DNA of 64,000 bases from Pseudomonadota bacterium (GTDB lineage: Bacteria; Pseudomonadota; Alphaproteobacteria; Acetobacterales; Acetobacteraceae), in assembly GCA_021818505.1 (NCBI GenBank), contig JAKADX010000020.1, positions 1 through 64,000 of the forward strand, given 5' to 3'. Positions 50,714 to 60,943 of the stretch are shown here, in pieces; the stretch's first letter is position 1, and every line of letters starts with the position of its first letter. The position numbers and the translations under genes are program-made. The notes under the pieces were generated by a model, which saw nothing but the letters and a program-made list of their open reading frames with translations, had not been told where the DNA came from and searched no databases.

Positions 50714-51054
50714 TGCGCAGCTCCGACCTGCGACAGCGCCTGCCGCAGATCTTCGACCAGGGCTGCGAAGGGGCGGTCGCGCGTGCCCTCGCGCCCGATC
50801 AGCACCAGATCGACACCGCGCGGCGCCCCGTCGCGAAGCGCCAGCCGCGCCGCTTCCTTGAGCCGCCGTCGCGTGCGGTTGCGCACGATCGCGTTACCCA
50901 CCTTCTTCGTCACCGTGAACCCCAGCCTCGCCGGCCCTTCGTCACCACGGGCGCGCGCCTGCAACACCAGCCCCGGCCGCGCCGCCTTGCGACCGGCGGC
51001 GGCGACACGCAGGAACTCGGCCCGTCGCTTAAGCCGCTGCGGCGCCGGCGGCAT
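50710..51054 (-). CDS. rnpA: Ribonuclease P protein component
   Basis: A 114-residue basic protein: [50 protein letters not shown] (the RNR motif) and [10 protein letters not shown]. It binds the RNase P RNA for tRNA 5' maturation. It lies 25 nt after rpmH, the usual order. Confidence 0.93.
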   Translation of the reverse strand: MPPAPQRLKRRAEFLRVAAAGRKAARPGLVLQARARGDEGPARLGFTVTKKVGNAIVRNRTRRRLKEAARLALRDGAPRGVDLVLIGREGTRDRPFAALVEDLRQALSQVGAAQ

Positions 51055-51079
51055 CGCGCGGCCGGGCTCCCCCCGCCGC

Positions 51080-51214
51080 TCAGGCGGACAGGCGCTTGCG
51101 GCCCTTGGCGCGGCGGTTTGCCAGCACCTTGCGGCCGCCGACGGTCGCCATGCGGGCGCGAAACCCGTGCCGACGCTTGCGGACGAGCTTCGAGGGTTGA
51201 TAGGTGCGCTTCAC
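51080..51214 (-). CDS. rpmH: 50S ribosomal protein L34
   Basis: A 44-residue protein, [20 protein letters not shown] then [20 protein letters not shown], the L34 sequence. It starts at GTG (51214), preceded by GGAGAGAC; an upstream in-frame ATG would give an N-terminal extension foreign to L34. The GTG start is unusual for a ribosomal protein gene. It heads the processing/insertion operon. Confidence 0.95.
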   Translation of the reverse strand: MKRTYQPSKLVRKRRHGFRARMATVGGRKVLANRRAKGRKRLSA

Positions 51215-51241
51215 GTTCAGTCTCTCCGCTCGGATGGATTG

Positions 51242-51260
51242 GCGCCCGGCGACCGGGCGC
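51242..51260 (-). promoter_or_regulatory. GC-rich hairpin in the rpmH leader
   Basis: GCGCCCGG and CCGGGCGC form a perfect 8-bp stem with a 3-nt loop, between the promoter at 51299-51328 and the rpmH GTG. It could pause or attenuate transcription, or shape the leader; no T-run follows. Confidence 0.35.
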
Positions 51261-51298
51261 ACGAAAATCCGCCGCCGTCGCCTCGCTTCAGGCGGCGG

Positions 51299-51328
51299 CT
51301 TATAGGGGCGGCGGCGCGGCGGCGTCAA
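51299..51328 (-). promoter_or_regulatory. Sigma-70 promoter of the rpmH operon
   Basis: Minus strand: -35 TTGACG (51323-51328), 18-bp spacer, -10 TATAAG (51299-51304). Close to consensus in an otherwise very GC-rich stretch, giving a leader of about 75-80 nt. Confidence 0.6.
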
Positions 51329-51405
51329 CGCCGGCCTGGCCGGCGACATGGCGATCGGATGATTCATGTGCGCTCACCCGGCCGCGACTGCTAAAAGCGC
51401 GCTCG

Positions 51406-52878
51406 ATGGGTACTGCGGACCAAGATGCCCCTCCGGCCCGGGCCGCCGCGCGACCACCGGCGCCTCGGAGTCCCGCCGGGCGGCTCTCGCAACGGCTGGT
51501 GTGGCTCACGGTCGCCACCGTGCTGATCGCCGAGGCACTGTTCTTCCTGCCCTCGCTTGCCCGCGCCCGGCACGACTGGCTGGAGCGGCACCTGCGCGCC
51601 GGGCAGATCGCGGCACTGTCCGCAGACGGCGGAAAGCTGCAGAACGGCATCCGTGCCGACCTGCTCACCCTCGCCGGGGTCGAGGCGGTGACGCTGCAGG
51701 AATCCGACCGCACGCTGCGTCTGACCCGTGCCGGTGTCACGCCCGACGGGGCGGTGCGCACGGATCTGCCCGGGGACAGCCTGCCCGCGGCGGCGGCCGG
51801 CGTCATCGGCGGCCTAGTCGGCCGCAGCGACGCGTTGCTGGACGTGCGCGGGCCGAGCCTGCTCGACGAGGGCGGCAGTGTTGCCGTGCTGGTGCGACGC
51901 GCGGCACTCGACCACTTTCTCTCCCGCTTCGCGCTGCGCGTGGGGGCGATCTCGCTGGCCGTCGCCGGGGCGGTCGGGCTGCTGCTGTTTTGCGCGCTGA
52001 CGCTGCTGCTGGTGCGCCCGCTGCACCGCCTGACGGAGAGCATCGCCGCCTTCCGCGCCGACCCCGAGCGCGCCGCGCCGTACGACGGCGTCACTCACGG
52101 CGACGACGAGATCGCTGTCGCCGGGCGGGAACTCGCCGCCATGCAGCGCGAACTGCGCGCGGCGCTTTGGCGCAATGCCCGGCTCGCCGCGCTGGGCACC
52201 TCGGTCGCCAAGATCAACCACGATCTGCGCGGCATCCTCTCGCCCGCCCTGCTGACCGCCGAACGTCTGCAGATGAGCGAGGAGCCGGGCATCAAGCGCG
52301 CCGGCGACACGCTGGTGCGCGCGGTCGAGCGCGCGACCACGCTGGTGCGCAGCATCGTGGAATTCGCGCGCGAGATCCCGGTGGCACCGCAGCGCGCGCG
52401 CATCGCGCTGCGCCCGGTGGTCGCCGAGGCGGCCGACCAGGCCTTGCACGCAACCCCCGATCTCGCGATCGACAATGCGGTGCCCGAGGCGATGGAGATC
52501 GACGCCGAGCGGGCGAGCATCGTGCGCGTGCTCACCAACCTGCTGCGCAACGCCGGCGAGGCGCGCGCCCACCACGTCCGCGTCACCGCCGAGCAGGAGG
52601 GCGGCGTGGTCGCGGTGACGGTCGCCGATGACGGCCCCGGCCTGCCGGACGCGGTACAGGCCGCCCTGTTCCGCCCGTTCGTGACCGGCGGCCGACCCGG
52701 CAGCACCGGCCTGGGCCTGGCGATCGTGCGCGACCTCGTGCGCGCGCATGGCGGTGAGGCGAGCCTGCTCGCGACCTCGGCCAGCGGCACCAGCTTTCGC
52801 ATCACGCTGCCCCGCGCGGCCCGGCATACCGCCCCGCCCGCGATGGCGCCGCAGCCGCCCGTCGAGTTGCGCGGCTGA
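51406..52878 (+). CDS. Sensor histidine kinase
   Basis: A 490-residue two-component sensor. TM1 at about 33-52 and TM2 at about 179-203 flank a sensor region of about 125 residues that is probably periplasmic. A HAMP-like stretch follows (about 204-255), then an H box INHDLRGILSP with H272, N box LTNLLRNAGEA, G1 VADDGPGLP and G2 STGLGLAIVRDLV. No response regulator is adjacent, so the partner is unknown. It is divergent from the rpmH operon and convergent with rodA. Confidence 0.85.
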   Translation: MGTADQDAPPARAAARPPAPRSPAGRLSQRLVWLTVATVLIAEALFFLPSLARARHDWLERHLRAGQIAALSADGGKLQNGIRADLLTLAGVEAVTLQESDRTLRLTRAGVTPDGAVRTDLPGDSLPAAAAGVIGGLVGRSDALLDVRGPSLLDEGGSVAVLVRRAALDHFLSRFALRVGAISLAVAGAVGLLLFCALTLLLVRPLHRLTESIAAFRADPERAAPYDGVTHGDDEIAVAGRELAAMQRELRAALWRNARLAALGTSVAKINHDLRGILSPALLTAERLQMSEEPGIKRAGDTLVRAVERATTLVRSIVEFAREIPVAPQRARIALRPVVAEAADQALHATPDLAIDNAVPEAMEIDAERASIVRVLTNLLRNAGEARAHHVRVTAEQEGGVVAVTVADDGPGLPDAVQAALFRPFVTGGRPGSTGLGLAIVRDLVRAHGGEASLLATSASGTSFRITLPRAARHTAPPAMAPQPPVELRG

Positions 52879-52887
52879 CCGGCCGGC

Positions 52888-54030
52888 TCAACCACCCTCG
52901 GCGGCGAACTCCACGTCACGGTGGACATGCGCCGACAGCAGCACGCCGAAGCCGATCATCACCATGATCATCGCCGACCCGCCATGTGAGACCAGCGGCA
53001 GCGGCACGCCGCCGACCGGAATGGCGCCCATCACCATGGCCACGTTGACAAACACGTACATGAAGAAGTTGACCGAGATGCCGAGCGCCACCAGCCGCCC
53101 GTACTGGTTGCGGCAGCGCAGCGCCATCGCCATGCCGCTGAACACGATCAGCGCCAGCAGGCCGAGCACGGCAAGGCTGCCGACCAGCCCGAACTCCTCG
53201 GCGATGATGGTGAACACGAAATCGGTCTGCTTCTCGGGCAGGAAGTTCAGGTGGTTCTGCGTGCCCTGCATGAACCCCTTGCCCCACATGCCGCCGGAGC
53301 CGAGCGCGATCTTCGACTGGATGATGTTGTAGCCGGCGCCGAGCGGATCGCTCTCGGGATTGAGGAAGGTGGTGATGCGGGCGCGCTGGTAGTCGTGCAG
53401 ATGCGCGTATGCGACCGGCGCCACCGCGCCGACCGCGCCGGCCGCCACACCGAGCTTCCACCAGCGCAGCCCGGCACCGAGGAACACACTGACGCCGACC
53501 ACCGCCGTGATGACGGCGGTGCCGAGATTCGGCTCCTTGAGGATCAGCGCCACCGGCACCAGCACCGCGATCGCCGGCGGGATCAGGAACAGCAGGTTGC
53601 CGACCCGCTCCCATGACGCGCGGTGGAACCACGACGCCAGCGCCATCACCAGCGCGAGCTTCATGAACTCGCTGGGCTGCCACTGCATCCCGCCGATCTC
53701 GATCCAGCGTTGCGCGCCCTTGCCGACATGCCCCATCGCCGCAACCAGCAGCAGCAGCCCCAGCCCGAGCGCATAGGCCGCCCAGGACAGCCGCGCGATG
53801 AAGCGGATATCGACCATCGCGATGCTCAGCATCAGCGTCAGCCCGAAGCCGAAGCGCAGCACATGCCGCGCCGCGTACGGCTCGGCGCCGCCGCCGGCGG
53901 AATACAGCGCGACATAGCCGACCGCGGCGAGCGCGCACAGCAGCAGCACGAACACCCAGTTGACCTGCCAGACCTTCGCGGTCAGCCCGAACGACGTCTC
54001 GCGGATCAGGCGGCGTTCCAGGACGCTCAC
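52888..54030 (-). CDS. rodA: Rod-shape peptidoglycan glycosyltransferase RodA
   Basis: A 380-residue SEDS protein with about ten spans. It contains LYSAGGGAEPYAARHVLRF, MQWQPSEFMKLALVMALA, LGSGGMWGKGFMQGTQNHLNFLPEKQTDFVF and the C-terminal PLVSHGGSAMI. It polymerises glycan strands for elongation with PBP2. It overlaps mrdA by 4 nt at the end of the mreBCD-mrdA-rodA operon. Confidence 0.93.
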   Translation of the reverse strand: MSVLERRLIRETSFGLTAKVWQVNWVFVLLLCALAAVGYVALYSAGGGAEPYAARHVLRFGFGLTLMLSIAMVDIRFIARLSWAAYALGLGLLLLVAAMGHVGKGAQRWIEIGGMQWQPSEFMKLALVMALASWFHRASWERVGNLLFLIPPAIAVLVPVALILKEPNLGTAVITAVVGVSVFLGAGLRWWKLGVAAGAVGAVAPVAYAHLHDYQRARITTFLNPESDPLGAGYNIIQSKIALGSGGMWGKGFMQGTQNHLNFLPEKQTDFVFTIIAEEFGLVGSLAVLGLLALIVFSGMAMALRCRNQYGRLVALGISVNFFMYVFVNVAMVMGAIPVGGVPLPLVSHGGSAMIMVMIGFGVLLSAHVHRDVEFAAEGG

Positions 54031-55892
54031 GCCGCGCCGTCCCGTGCCACCTGCTGCGGCATCGCCTGCGGCGAGGCCGCCGGGTCGCGCGTCAGCACGT
54101 CCGTCATGATGTCGCGCGCGATCGGCGCGGCCATCGCGGCGCCGGCATTGCCGTGTTCGACAACTACGGCAAGTGCGTAGCGCGGGGCGTCATATGGCGC
54201 GAACGCCACGAACAGCGCGTGCGGGCGGAACTCCCACGGCAGGTTCTCGGACTTGAAGCCGTGCTCGCGCTGCTCGCGCGAGACCCGGCGCACCTGCGAC
54301 GATCCTGTCTTGCCGGCCATCTGCACGCCCGGCAGTGCCAGCTTCGCTTTCGGCGCGGTGCCGTCGGGCTCGTTGACCACCGCCCACATGCCTTCGCGCA
54401 CCGCGTGCAGCTCGCGTTCCGCGATCCCGATCTCCGGCCACGCGGTCGGATCGACGCCCGGCTGCACCACGCCCGAGACGGCACGCGTCAGATGCGGCTG
54501 CACGGCGCGTCCGGTCGCGATGCGCGCCGCCATGGTCGCAAGCGACATCGGCGTCAGTTGCAGGTAGCCCTGGCCGATGCCGTGCACGACAGTATCGCCG
54601 ACACTCCAGGGCTTGCCCTCCGCGATGCGCCATTCCCGCGTCGGCACGAATCCGCTGCGCGCGCCGGGCAGTTCGATGTCGAGCTTCACCCCCAGTCCGA
54701 AGCGCTTGGCCATCGCCGCGATGCGGTCGATGCCGGTGCGCCGCGCCGTCTCGTAGAAGAACACGTCGCAGGAGTTCTTGAGCCCGCCGCGCAGATTGAG
54801 CAGTCCGTGGCCGCCCTTGCGCCAGCAATGGAAGCGCGTGTCGCCCAGATCGAGATAGCCGGGGCAGTTGATGCGGTCGGTGGGCGAGAGTGTCCTCGCC
54901 TCCAGCGCCGACAGCGCCACCACCATCTTGAACGTCGAGCCGGGCGCATAGAGGCCGGCGGCCGCCTTGTTGATCAGCGGCGCGCGGCGGTTGGAAGTCC
55001 ACTCGATCCACTGCGCCTGCGACACGCCGGAATCGAACAGGCTCGGGTCGAAGGACGGGTTGGTCGCCATCGCCAGCACTTCGCCGTTGCGCGCGTCCAG
55101 CACCACGGCGCTCGCGCTCTCGTCGCCCAGCCGGTCGATGACCTGCTGCTGAAGTTTCGCGTCGATGGTGAGCTGGATGTCCGCGCCCGGCACGCCCTCC
55201 TGGTGCTCCAGTTCGCGGATGGCGCGGCCGACGGCGTTCACCTCGATCTGCACCGCGCCCGCCCGCCCGCGCAAAGCGAGGTCGTGGTGCTTCTCCAGTC
55301 CGGCGCGGCCGATGCGGATGCCGGGCAGCGCCAGCATCGGATCCTCGCCCATGTCGGCCTCGCTGGGCGGGGCGACGTAGCCCACGACATGCGCAAGCGA
55401 GGGGCCGAACGGATATTGCCGCGTGGTGCCGAGGTCGATGACGATGCCGGGCAGATCGGGCGCGTTCACCTCGATGCGCGCCATCTGCTCCCATTCCAGG
55501 AACTCCCGCACGGTGACGGGAATGAAGCGGCGATGGCGGTGCACGTCGCGCTCGATGCGCTGGCGCTCGTGATCGGCCAGCGGCACGATGCGCGCGAACG
55601 CGTCGAGTGTCGCGCCCACGTCCTGCGTCTGCTCGGCGACCAGCAGCGCGCGCCAGTTCTGCCGGTTGCTGGCGACCGCGACGCCGAAGCGGTCGAACAT
55701 CCGTCCGCGCGCCGGGGCGATCAGCCGCGCGCTGATGCGGTTGGTATCGGCCAGGGTGGCGTATTTCGCCCCCTCCACCACCTGCACCTGATAGAGACGG
55801 GCAGCAAGCGTGCCGAAGGCCGCGATCTGTGCCGCGCCCAGCAGCAGGGCGCGGCGGGTGAACACGCCGGTGCGCTTGTTCTCGCGCCTCAT
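54027..55892 (-). CDS. mrdA: Penicillin-binding protein 2
   Basis: A 621-residue transpeptidase: an N-terminal anchor (TRRALLLGAAQIAAFGTLAARLYQVQV), a pedestal domain with the ARGRMFDRFG-type motif, and the catalytic domain with STFK (S319, K322), the SxN-equivalent NSCD segment and KTGSSQV. It cross-links peptidoglycan during side-wall growth with RodA. The ATG at 55892 overlaps the mreD stop by 4 nt. Confidence 0.93.
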   Translation of the reverse strand: MRRENKRTGVFTRRALLLGAAQIAAFGTLAARLYQVQVVEGAKYATLADTNRISARLIAPARGRMFDRFGVAVASNRQNWRALLVAEQTQDVGATLDAFARIVPLADHERQRIERDVHRHRRFIPVTVREFLEWEQMARIEVNAPDLPGIVIDLGTTRQYPFGPSLAHVVGYVAPPSEADMGEDPMLALPGIRIGRAGLEKHHDLALRGRAGAVQIEVNAVGRAIRELEHQEGVPGADIQLTIDAKLQQQVIDRLGDESASAVVLDARNGEVLAMATNPSFDPSLFDSGVSQAQWIEWTSNRRAPLINKAAAGLYAPGSTFKMVVALSALEARTLSPTDRINCPGYLDLGDTRFHCWRKGGHGLLNLRGGLKNSCDVFFYETARRTGIDRIAAMAKRFGLGVKLDIELPGARSGFVPTREWRIAEGKPWSVGDTVVHGIGQGYLQLTPMSLATMAARIATGRAVQPHLTRAVSGVVQPGVDPTAWPEIGIAERELHAVREGMWAVVNEPDGTAPKAKLALPGVQMAGKTGSSQVRRVSREQREHGFKSENLPWEFRPHALFVAFAPYDAPRYALAVVVEHGNAGAAMAAPIARDIMTDVLTRDPAASPQAMPQQVARDGAA

Positions 55893-56434
55893 GCCTGCTC
55901 CGGGGCGGCGATCGACTGGTGCGCGCGGGTCAGCAGCACCGCCAGTGCCGGGTAGAGGCCGGCGGCGATCACCGCCTCGAACAGCCCCGGGCCGGGCGGC
56001 AGCAGCCGCAGGGTCAGCACCGAGGTCAGCGCCCATTGCAGCGCCGCCGCCCCCGCGCCCACACCGATGAAGGCGACCCAGACCACGAGGAAGCCCTGCC
56101 GCGTCAGCAGCCGCCGCCAGCGCAGCGCGAGCCCGTGCACCGCCAGCAGCGACAGCACCCCCACCCCCGGCGGCGCGTAGCCGAGCAGGTCCGCCAGCAG
56201 GCCGATCACGAACACCACCAGCGGCAGCATCGAGGCGGGACGGAACAGCGACCAGAAGAACACGCTGCCGACCGCGACCGCCGCCTGCAACTCGGCCTGG
56301 CCGGGCAGGCCGAGTGGCGCCGCGGCGACGAGCAGAAGCAGCACCGTGGTACAGGCCGGGAACGCCCAGCGCGCCGCCACGTCCAGCCGCCGCCAGATCG
56401 ACTGGCGCGGACGGATGCCGGGCAGACGGTCCAT
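55889..56434 (-). CDS. mreD: Rod-shape protein MreD
   Basis: A 181-residue membrane protein with about five spans (ACTTVLLLLVAAAPLGLPG; SMLPLVVFVIGLLADLLGYAPPGVGVLSLLAV), the MreD pattern including LGYAPPG. It sits between MreC and PBP2 in the elongasome. The start shares one base with the mreC stop. Confidence 0.85.
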   Translation of the reverse strand: MDRLPGIRPRQSIWRRLDVAARWAFPACTTVLLLLVAAAPLGLPGQAELQAAVAVGSVFFWSLFRPASMLPLVVFVIGLLADLLGYAPPGVGVLSLLAVHGLALRWRRLLTRQGFLVVWVAFIGVGAGAAALQWALTSVLTLRLLPPGPGLFEAVIAAGLYPALAVLLTRAHQSIAAPEQA

Positions 56435-57309
56435 CAGCGCCGCCGGTCCGCCGCCTGCACCCGCGGCGCCGGGGATTCGGGCGCGGCGATGCCGTGCAGG
56501 CCGTAATCGAAGATGCGCACGATCTCCAGCCGGTCGAGCCGCGCAGCCGGTTCGATCTCGATCGCATTGCGGCCGGTGACGCGCACCGTGCCCACCGGCA
56601 GTCCTGCGGGGAAGGCATCGGCCTCGGCGCTTGTCACCACCCGCTCGCCGTCCTTGGGCGTCTGACCCTCCGGCCAGTACATGAGCCGCGGGCGCGGGCC
56701 GTTGGTGCCGGCGACGATGGCGTGCGCGCGGCTGTCCTCCAGGATCACCGGAACGCGGCTGTTGATGTCCGTGATCAGCATGACCCGCGCGCTGCGCGCC
56801 CCGAGTTCGGTCACACGCCCGACCAGCCCGCGATCGTCCAGCGCCACCTGCCCCCGCGTGATGTGCGTCCCCGGCCCGGTCGAGAGCAGCACCGCCCGCG
56901 CATAGACCCCGCCGGCATCCGCGACCACCCGCGCGGTCACGAAGTTGCCGGCGGGGTCCGGGATCCAGTGCAGATTGGCCTTCAGCGTCGCGTTCTCGGC
57001 CTGCAGCGCAAGTGCCGCCGACTGCCACTGCCGCAGCCGCTCATTCTCGGCGCGCAGCCGCGCGTTCTCCTCATGCAGCACGAACACTTCGCCCACGGCA
57101 TCGGCGGCGGCACGCAGCGTGCCCAGCGGCTCGGCCAGCGCGCCATAGAGCGGCGCCAGTGCATCGGCCAGCGCCATGCGGGCGCGGGAGGCGAGCACCG
57201 CGTCGGCCTTGCCGAGCAACATCAGCACGAACGCCGCCACGATCAGTACGGGCAGCGTCAGCTTGGCCAGCGCCTGACGGACGGGGATGGAGAGCCGGAT
57301 CACCGGCAC
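56434..57309 (-). CDS. mreC: Rod-shape protein MreC
   Basis: A 291-residue protein: one N-terminal span (KLTLPVLIVAAFVLMLLG), a coiled coil (VLHEENARLRAENERLRQWQ), then the beta-rich domain with DDRGLVGRVTELGARSARVMLITDINSRVPV. It scaffolds the elongasome in the periplasm. It starts at GTG (57309). Confidence 0.9.
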   Translation of the reverse strand: MPVIRLSIPVRQALAKLTLPVLIVAAFVLMLLGKADAVLASRARMALADALAPLYGALAEPLGTLRAAADAVGEVFVLHEENARLRAENERLRQWQSAALALQAENATLKANLHWIPDPAGNFVTARVVADAGGVYARAVLLSTGPGTHITRGQVALDDRGLVGRVTELGARSARVMLITDINSRVPVILEDSRAHAIVAGTNGPRPRLMYWPEGQTPKDGERVVTSAEADAFPAGLPVGTVRVTGRNAIEIEPAARLDRLEIVRIFDYGLHGIAAPESPAPRVQAADRRR

Positions 57310-57364
57310 GGACCCTTCGTTGCGCGGGCGCCAGCCTGCCTCAGCACGGCCGCCGACGCGAGAC

Positions 57365-58477
<1,113 letters not shown>

Positions 58478-58588
58478 TGCCGAGACGCCTCGCCGAGACC
58501 GGCGGGCGCAACTGTGCCCCGTTGCGGCTGCGACTTTCGCGCCGGCCGCGCGTTGGGTCCGCAGTATCCATGATCGGGAGCAAGAGAC

Positions 58589-58804
58589 ATGCGACGCAGC
58601 CCCGCCACCGCCGCCACCGTGATCGCTCTGACCCTGGCCTTGGCCGCCTGCGGGGAAACGCCTTTGAGCCGGGGCGTCACCGGCGGCGCGATCGGCGCCG
58701 GGGCCGGCGCCGGGGTGGGGGCGCTGACCGGCGCGGGTGCCGGCACCGGCGCCCTGATCGGCGGCGCCGTCGGCGCCGGCGCCGGCGCCCTGACGGCGCC
58801 ATAG
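58589..58804 (+). CDS. Glycine-zipper lipoprotein
   Basis: A 71-residue lipoprotein: signal TVIALTLALAAC with a lipobox LAAC (C21), then SRGVTGGAIGAGAGAGVGAL and further Gly/Ala repeats typical of YMGG/glycine-zipper proteins. Such proteins sit at the outer membrane and may form helical bundles. GGGAGCAAGAG precedes the ATG. Divergent from mreB; a REP-like element follows directly. Confidence 0.75.
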   Translation: MRRSPATAATVIALTLALAACGETPLSRGVTGGAIGAGAGAGVGALTGAGAGTGALIGGAVGAGAGALTAP

Positions 58805-58895
58805 TGATCCCCTCCCCCGCAGAGCGGGAGAGGGGACGGCAGACACGCTTGCCTCTCCCTCTCCCGCTTGCGGAGAGGGTCGGGGTGAGGGCCTC
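58805..58895. repeat. REP-like palindrome pair
   Basis: First hairpin CCCCTCCCCCGC-AGA-GCGGGAGAGGGG (one mismatch). The second carries CCCTCTCCCGC-TT-GCGGAGAGGG and ends CGGGGTGAGGG. It fills the gap between the lipoprotein stop and the amtB stop, and may terminate both. Confidence 0.8.
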
Positions 58896-60344
58896 CTAGC
58901 CGAGGCGTTCGCCGTGGAGGACCACGTCGAGCCCTTCCATCTCCTCCTCCTCGCTGACGCGCAGGCCGATGATCACGTCCACCACCTTGAACAGCACGAA
59001 GCTGATCACGCCGCTCCAGATCAGGGTCGCCAGCACCGCGATCACCTGCGCTTCGAGCTGCGGGATGCCACCGACATTGCCGCCGGTCAGCTCGTGGGTC
59101 TTGGGGTCGATCGTGCCGGTGAACGGCTGGAAGGCGAACACGCCGGTCAGCAGCGCGCCGATGATGCCGCCCACGCCATGCACGCCGAAGGCATCGAGGC
59201 TGTCGTCGTAGCCCAGCACGTGCTTGAGGCTGGTGGCGGCCCAGTAGCAGATCACGCCGGCGGCGATGCCGATGATCAGCGCGGGGCCCGGCAGCACGAA
59301 ACCGGAAGCCGGCGTGATCGCGACCAGGCCCGCGACGGCGCCGGAGGCGATGCCGAGCACGCTCGGCTTGCCCTTGGTGCCCCACTCCGCGAACATCCAG
59401 GCGAGCGCCGCGGCGGCGGTGGCGATCTGCGTGACCGTCATCGCCATGCCCGCGCGGCCGTTGGCGGCGACCGCAGAGCCCGCGTTGAAGCCGAACCAGC
59501 CCACCCACAGCAGCGAGGCGCCGATCACGGCATACGACACGTTGTACGGCGCCATATTGTCCTCGCCGTAGCCGACGCGCCGGCCGAGCACCAGCGCCGC
59601 CACCAGCCCGGCGATGCCGGCGTTGATGTGCACCACCGTGCCACCCGCGAAGTCCGCCGCCCCCGGCAGGCCGAGCACGCCGGCGCCGAGCCAGCCCGTG
59701 GCGCTCCAGACCCAGTGCGCGATCGGCGAATAGACGCACAGCGACCACAGCACCATGAACAGGCACATCGCCGAGAACTTCATGCGGTCGGCGAACGCGC
59801 CCGCGATCAGCGCCGGCGTGATGATCGCGAACGTCATCTGGAACATCATGAACACGCTCTCGGGCACGGTCTGCTGCACGGCGGCATCGACGCCGGCGCC
59901 GAGCAGGAACGGCTTGTCCCAGTTGGCGCCGAAGCCCGAGAGGAAGAAGCGCGAGAGATCGCCGATGTAGGCATTGCCGTTGGTGAAGGCGAGGCTGTAG
60001 CCCGCGACCATCCAGGTGATGGTGACGAGGCAGCAGATCGCGAAGGACTGCATGATGGTGGCGAGCATGTTCTTCTTGCGCACCATGCCGCCATAGAACA
60101 TCGCCAGCCCGGGAATCGTCATCATCAGCACCAGCGCGGTGCTGGCCAGCATCCATGCGGTGTCGCCGCTGTCGATCTTGGCGGCGGCGGCGGCAACTGC
60201 GGCGGCCGCCGGCGCGGCGGCCGGTGCCGCGGCGGGCGCCGCATCCGTCGCCGGCGCGTTGTCGGCGAACGCAGGCATCGCCAGCAGCAGCGGCAGCGCC
60301 GCCAGCATGGCGCGTCCCGCCAGGTGATGTGTCAGCCTTTTCAT
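58896..60344 (-). CDS. amtB: Ammonium transporter
   Basis: A 482-residue Amt channel with a signal peptide (LAGRAMLAALPLLLAMPAFA) and an Ala/Pro-rich spacer before the first span. Eleven spans follow. Family motifs: DFAGGTVVHINAGIAGLVAALVLGRR (pore His), NVSYAVIGASLLWVGWFGFNAGSA and DAFGVHGVGGIIGALLTGVFA (second pore His). It conducts ammonium and is gated by the P-II protein encoded just upstream. The ATG at 60344 is chosen because the signal peptide begins there. Confidence 0.93.
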   Translation of the reverse strand: MKRLTHHLAGRAMLAALPLLLAMPAFADNAPATDAAPAAAPAAAPAAAAVAAAAAKIDSGDTAWMLASTALVLMMTIPGLAMFYGGMVRKKNMLATIMQSFAICCLVTITWMVAGYSLAFTNGNAYIGDLSRFFLSGFGANWDKPFLLGAGVDAAVQQTVPESVFMMFQMTFAIITPALIAGAFADRMKFSAMCLFMVLWSLCVYSPIAHWVWSATGWLGAGVLGLPGAADFAGGTVVHINAGIAGLVAALVLGRRVGYGEDNMAPYNVSYAVIGASLLWVGWFGFNAGSAVAANGRAGMAMTVTQIATAAAALAWMFAEWGTKGKPSVLGIASGAVAGLVAITPASGFVLPGPALIIGIAAGVICYWAATSLKHVLGYDDSLDAFGVHGVGGIIGALLTGVFAFQPFTGTIDPKTHELTGGNVGGIPQLEAQVIAVLATLIWSGVISFVLFKVVDVIIGLRVSEEEEMEGLDVVLHGERLG

Positions 60345-60384
60345 TCGTGCATGTCCCTCGTCGTCTTGCTGCAATGGCTGCGGG

Positions 60385-60801
<417 letters not shown>

Positions 60802-60807
60802 TCACGG

Positions 60808-60823
60808 TTCAAGAACCGTGCCA
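60808..60823 (-). promoter_or_regulatory. Possible sigma-54 promoter of glnK-amtB
   Basis: Minus-strand TGGCACGGTTCTTGAA matches the sigma-54 -24 element exactly (TGGCACG) and the -12 element except GA in place of GC. It overlaps an 18-bp perfect palindrome CACGGTTC-AA-GAACCGTG (60803-60820). glnK operons are classic sigma-54/NtrC targets. Confidence 0.4.
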
Positions 60824-60943
60824 GCCGGCGCGGACTGCCGCGCAGCCGCCGAAATGCCGCGTCCTGCCCAAAACTGAGGCAGCGGGTTGCAAATCCGCCC
60901 CGCCCGGCCTCCTTTGCCGATGCAGGCGACAAGGGGCAGACGG

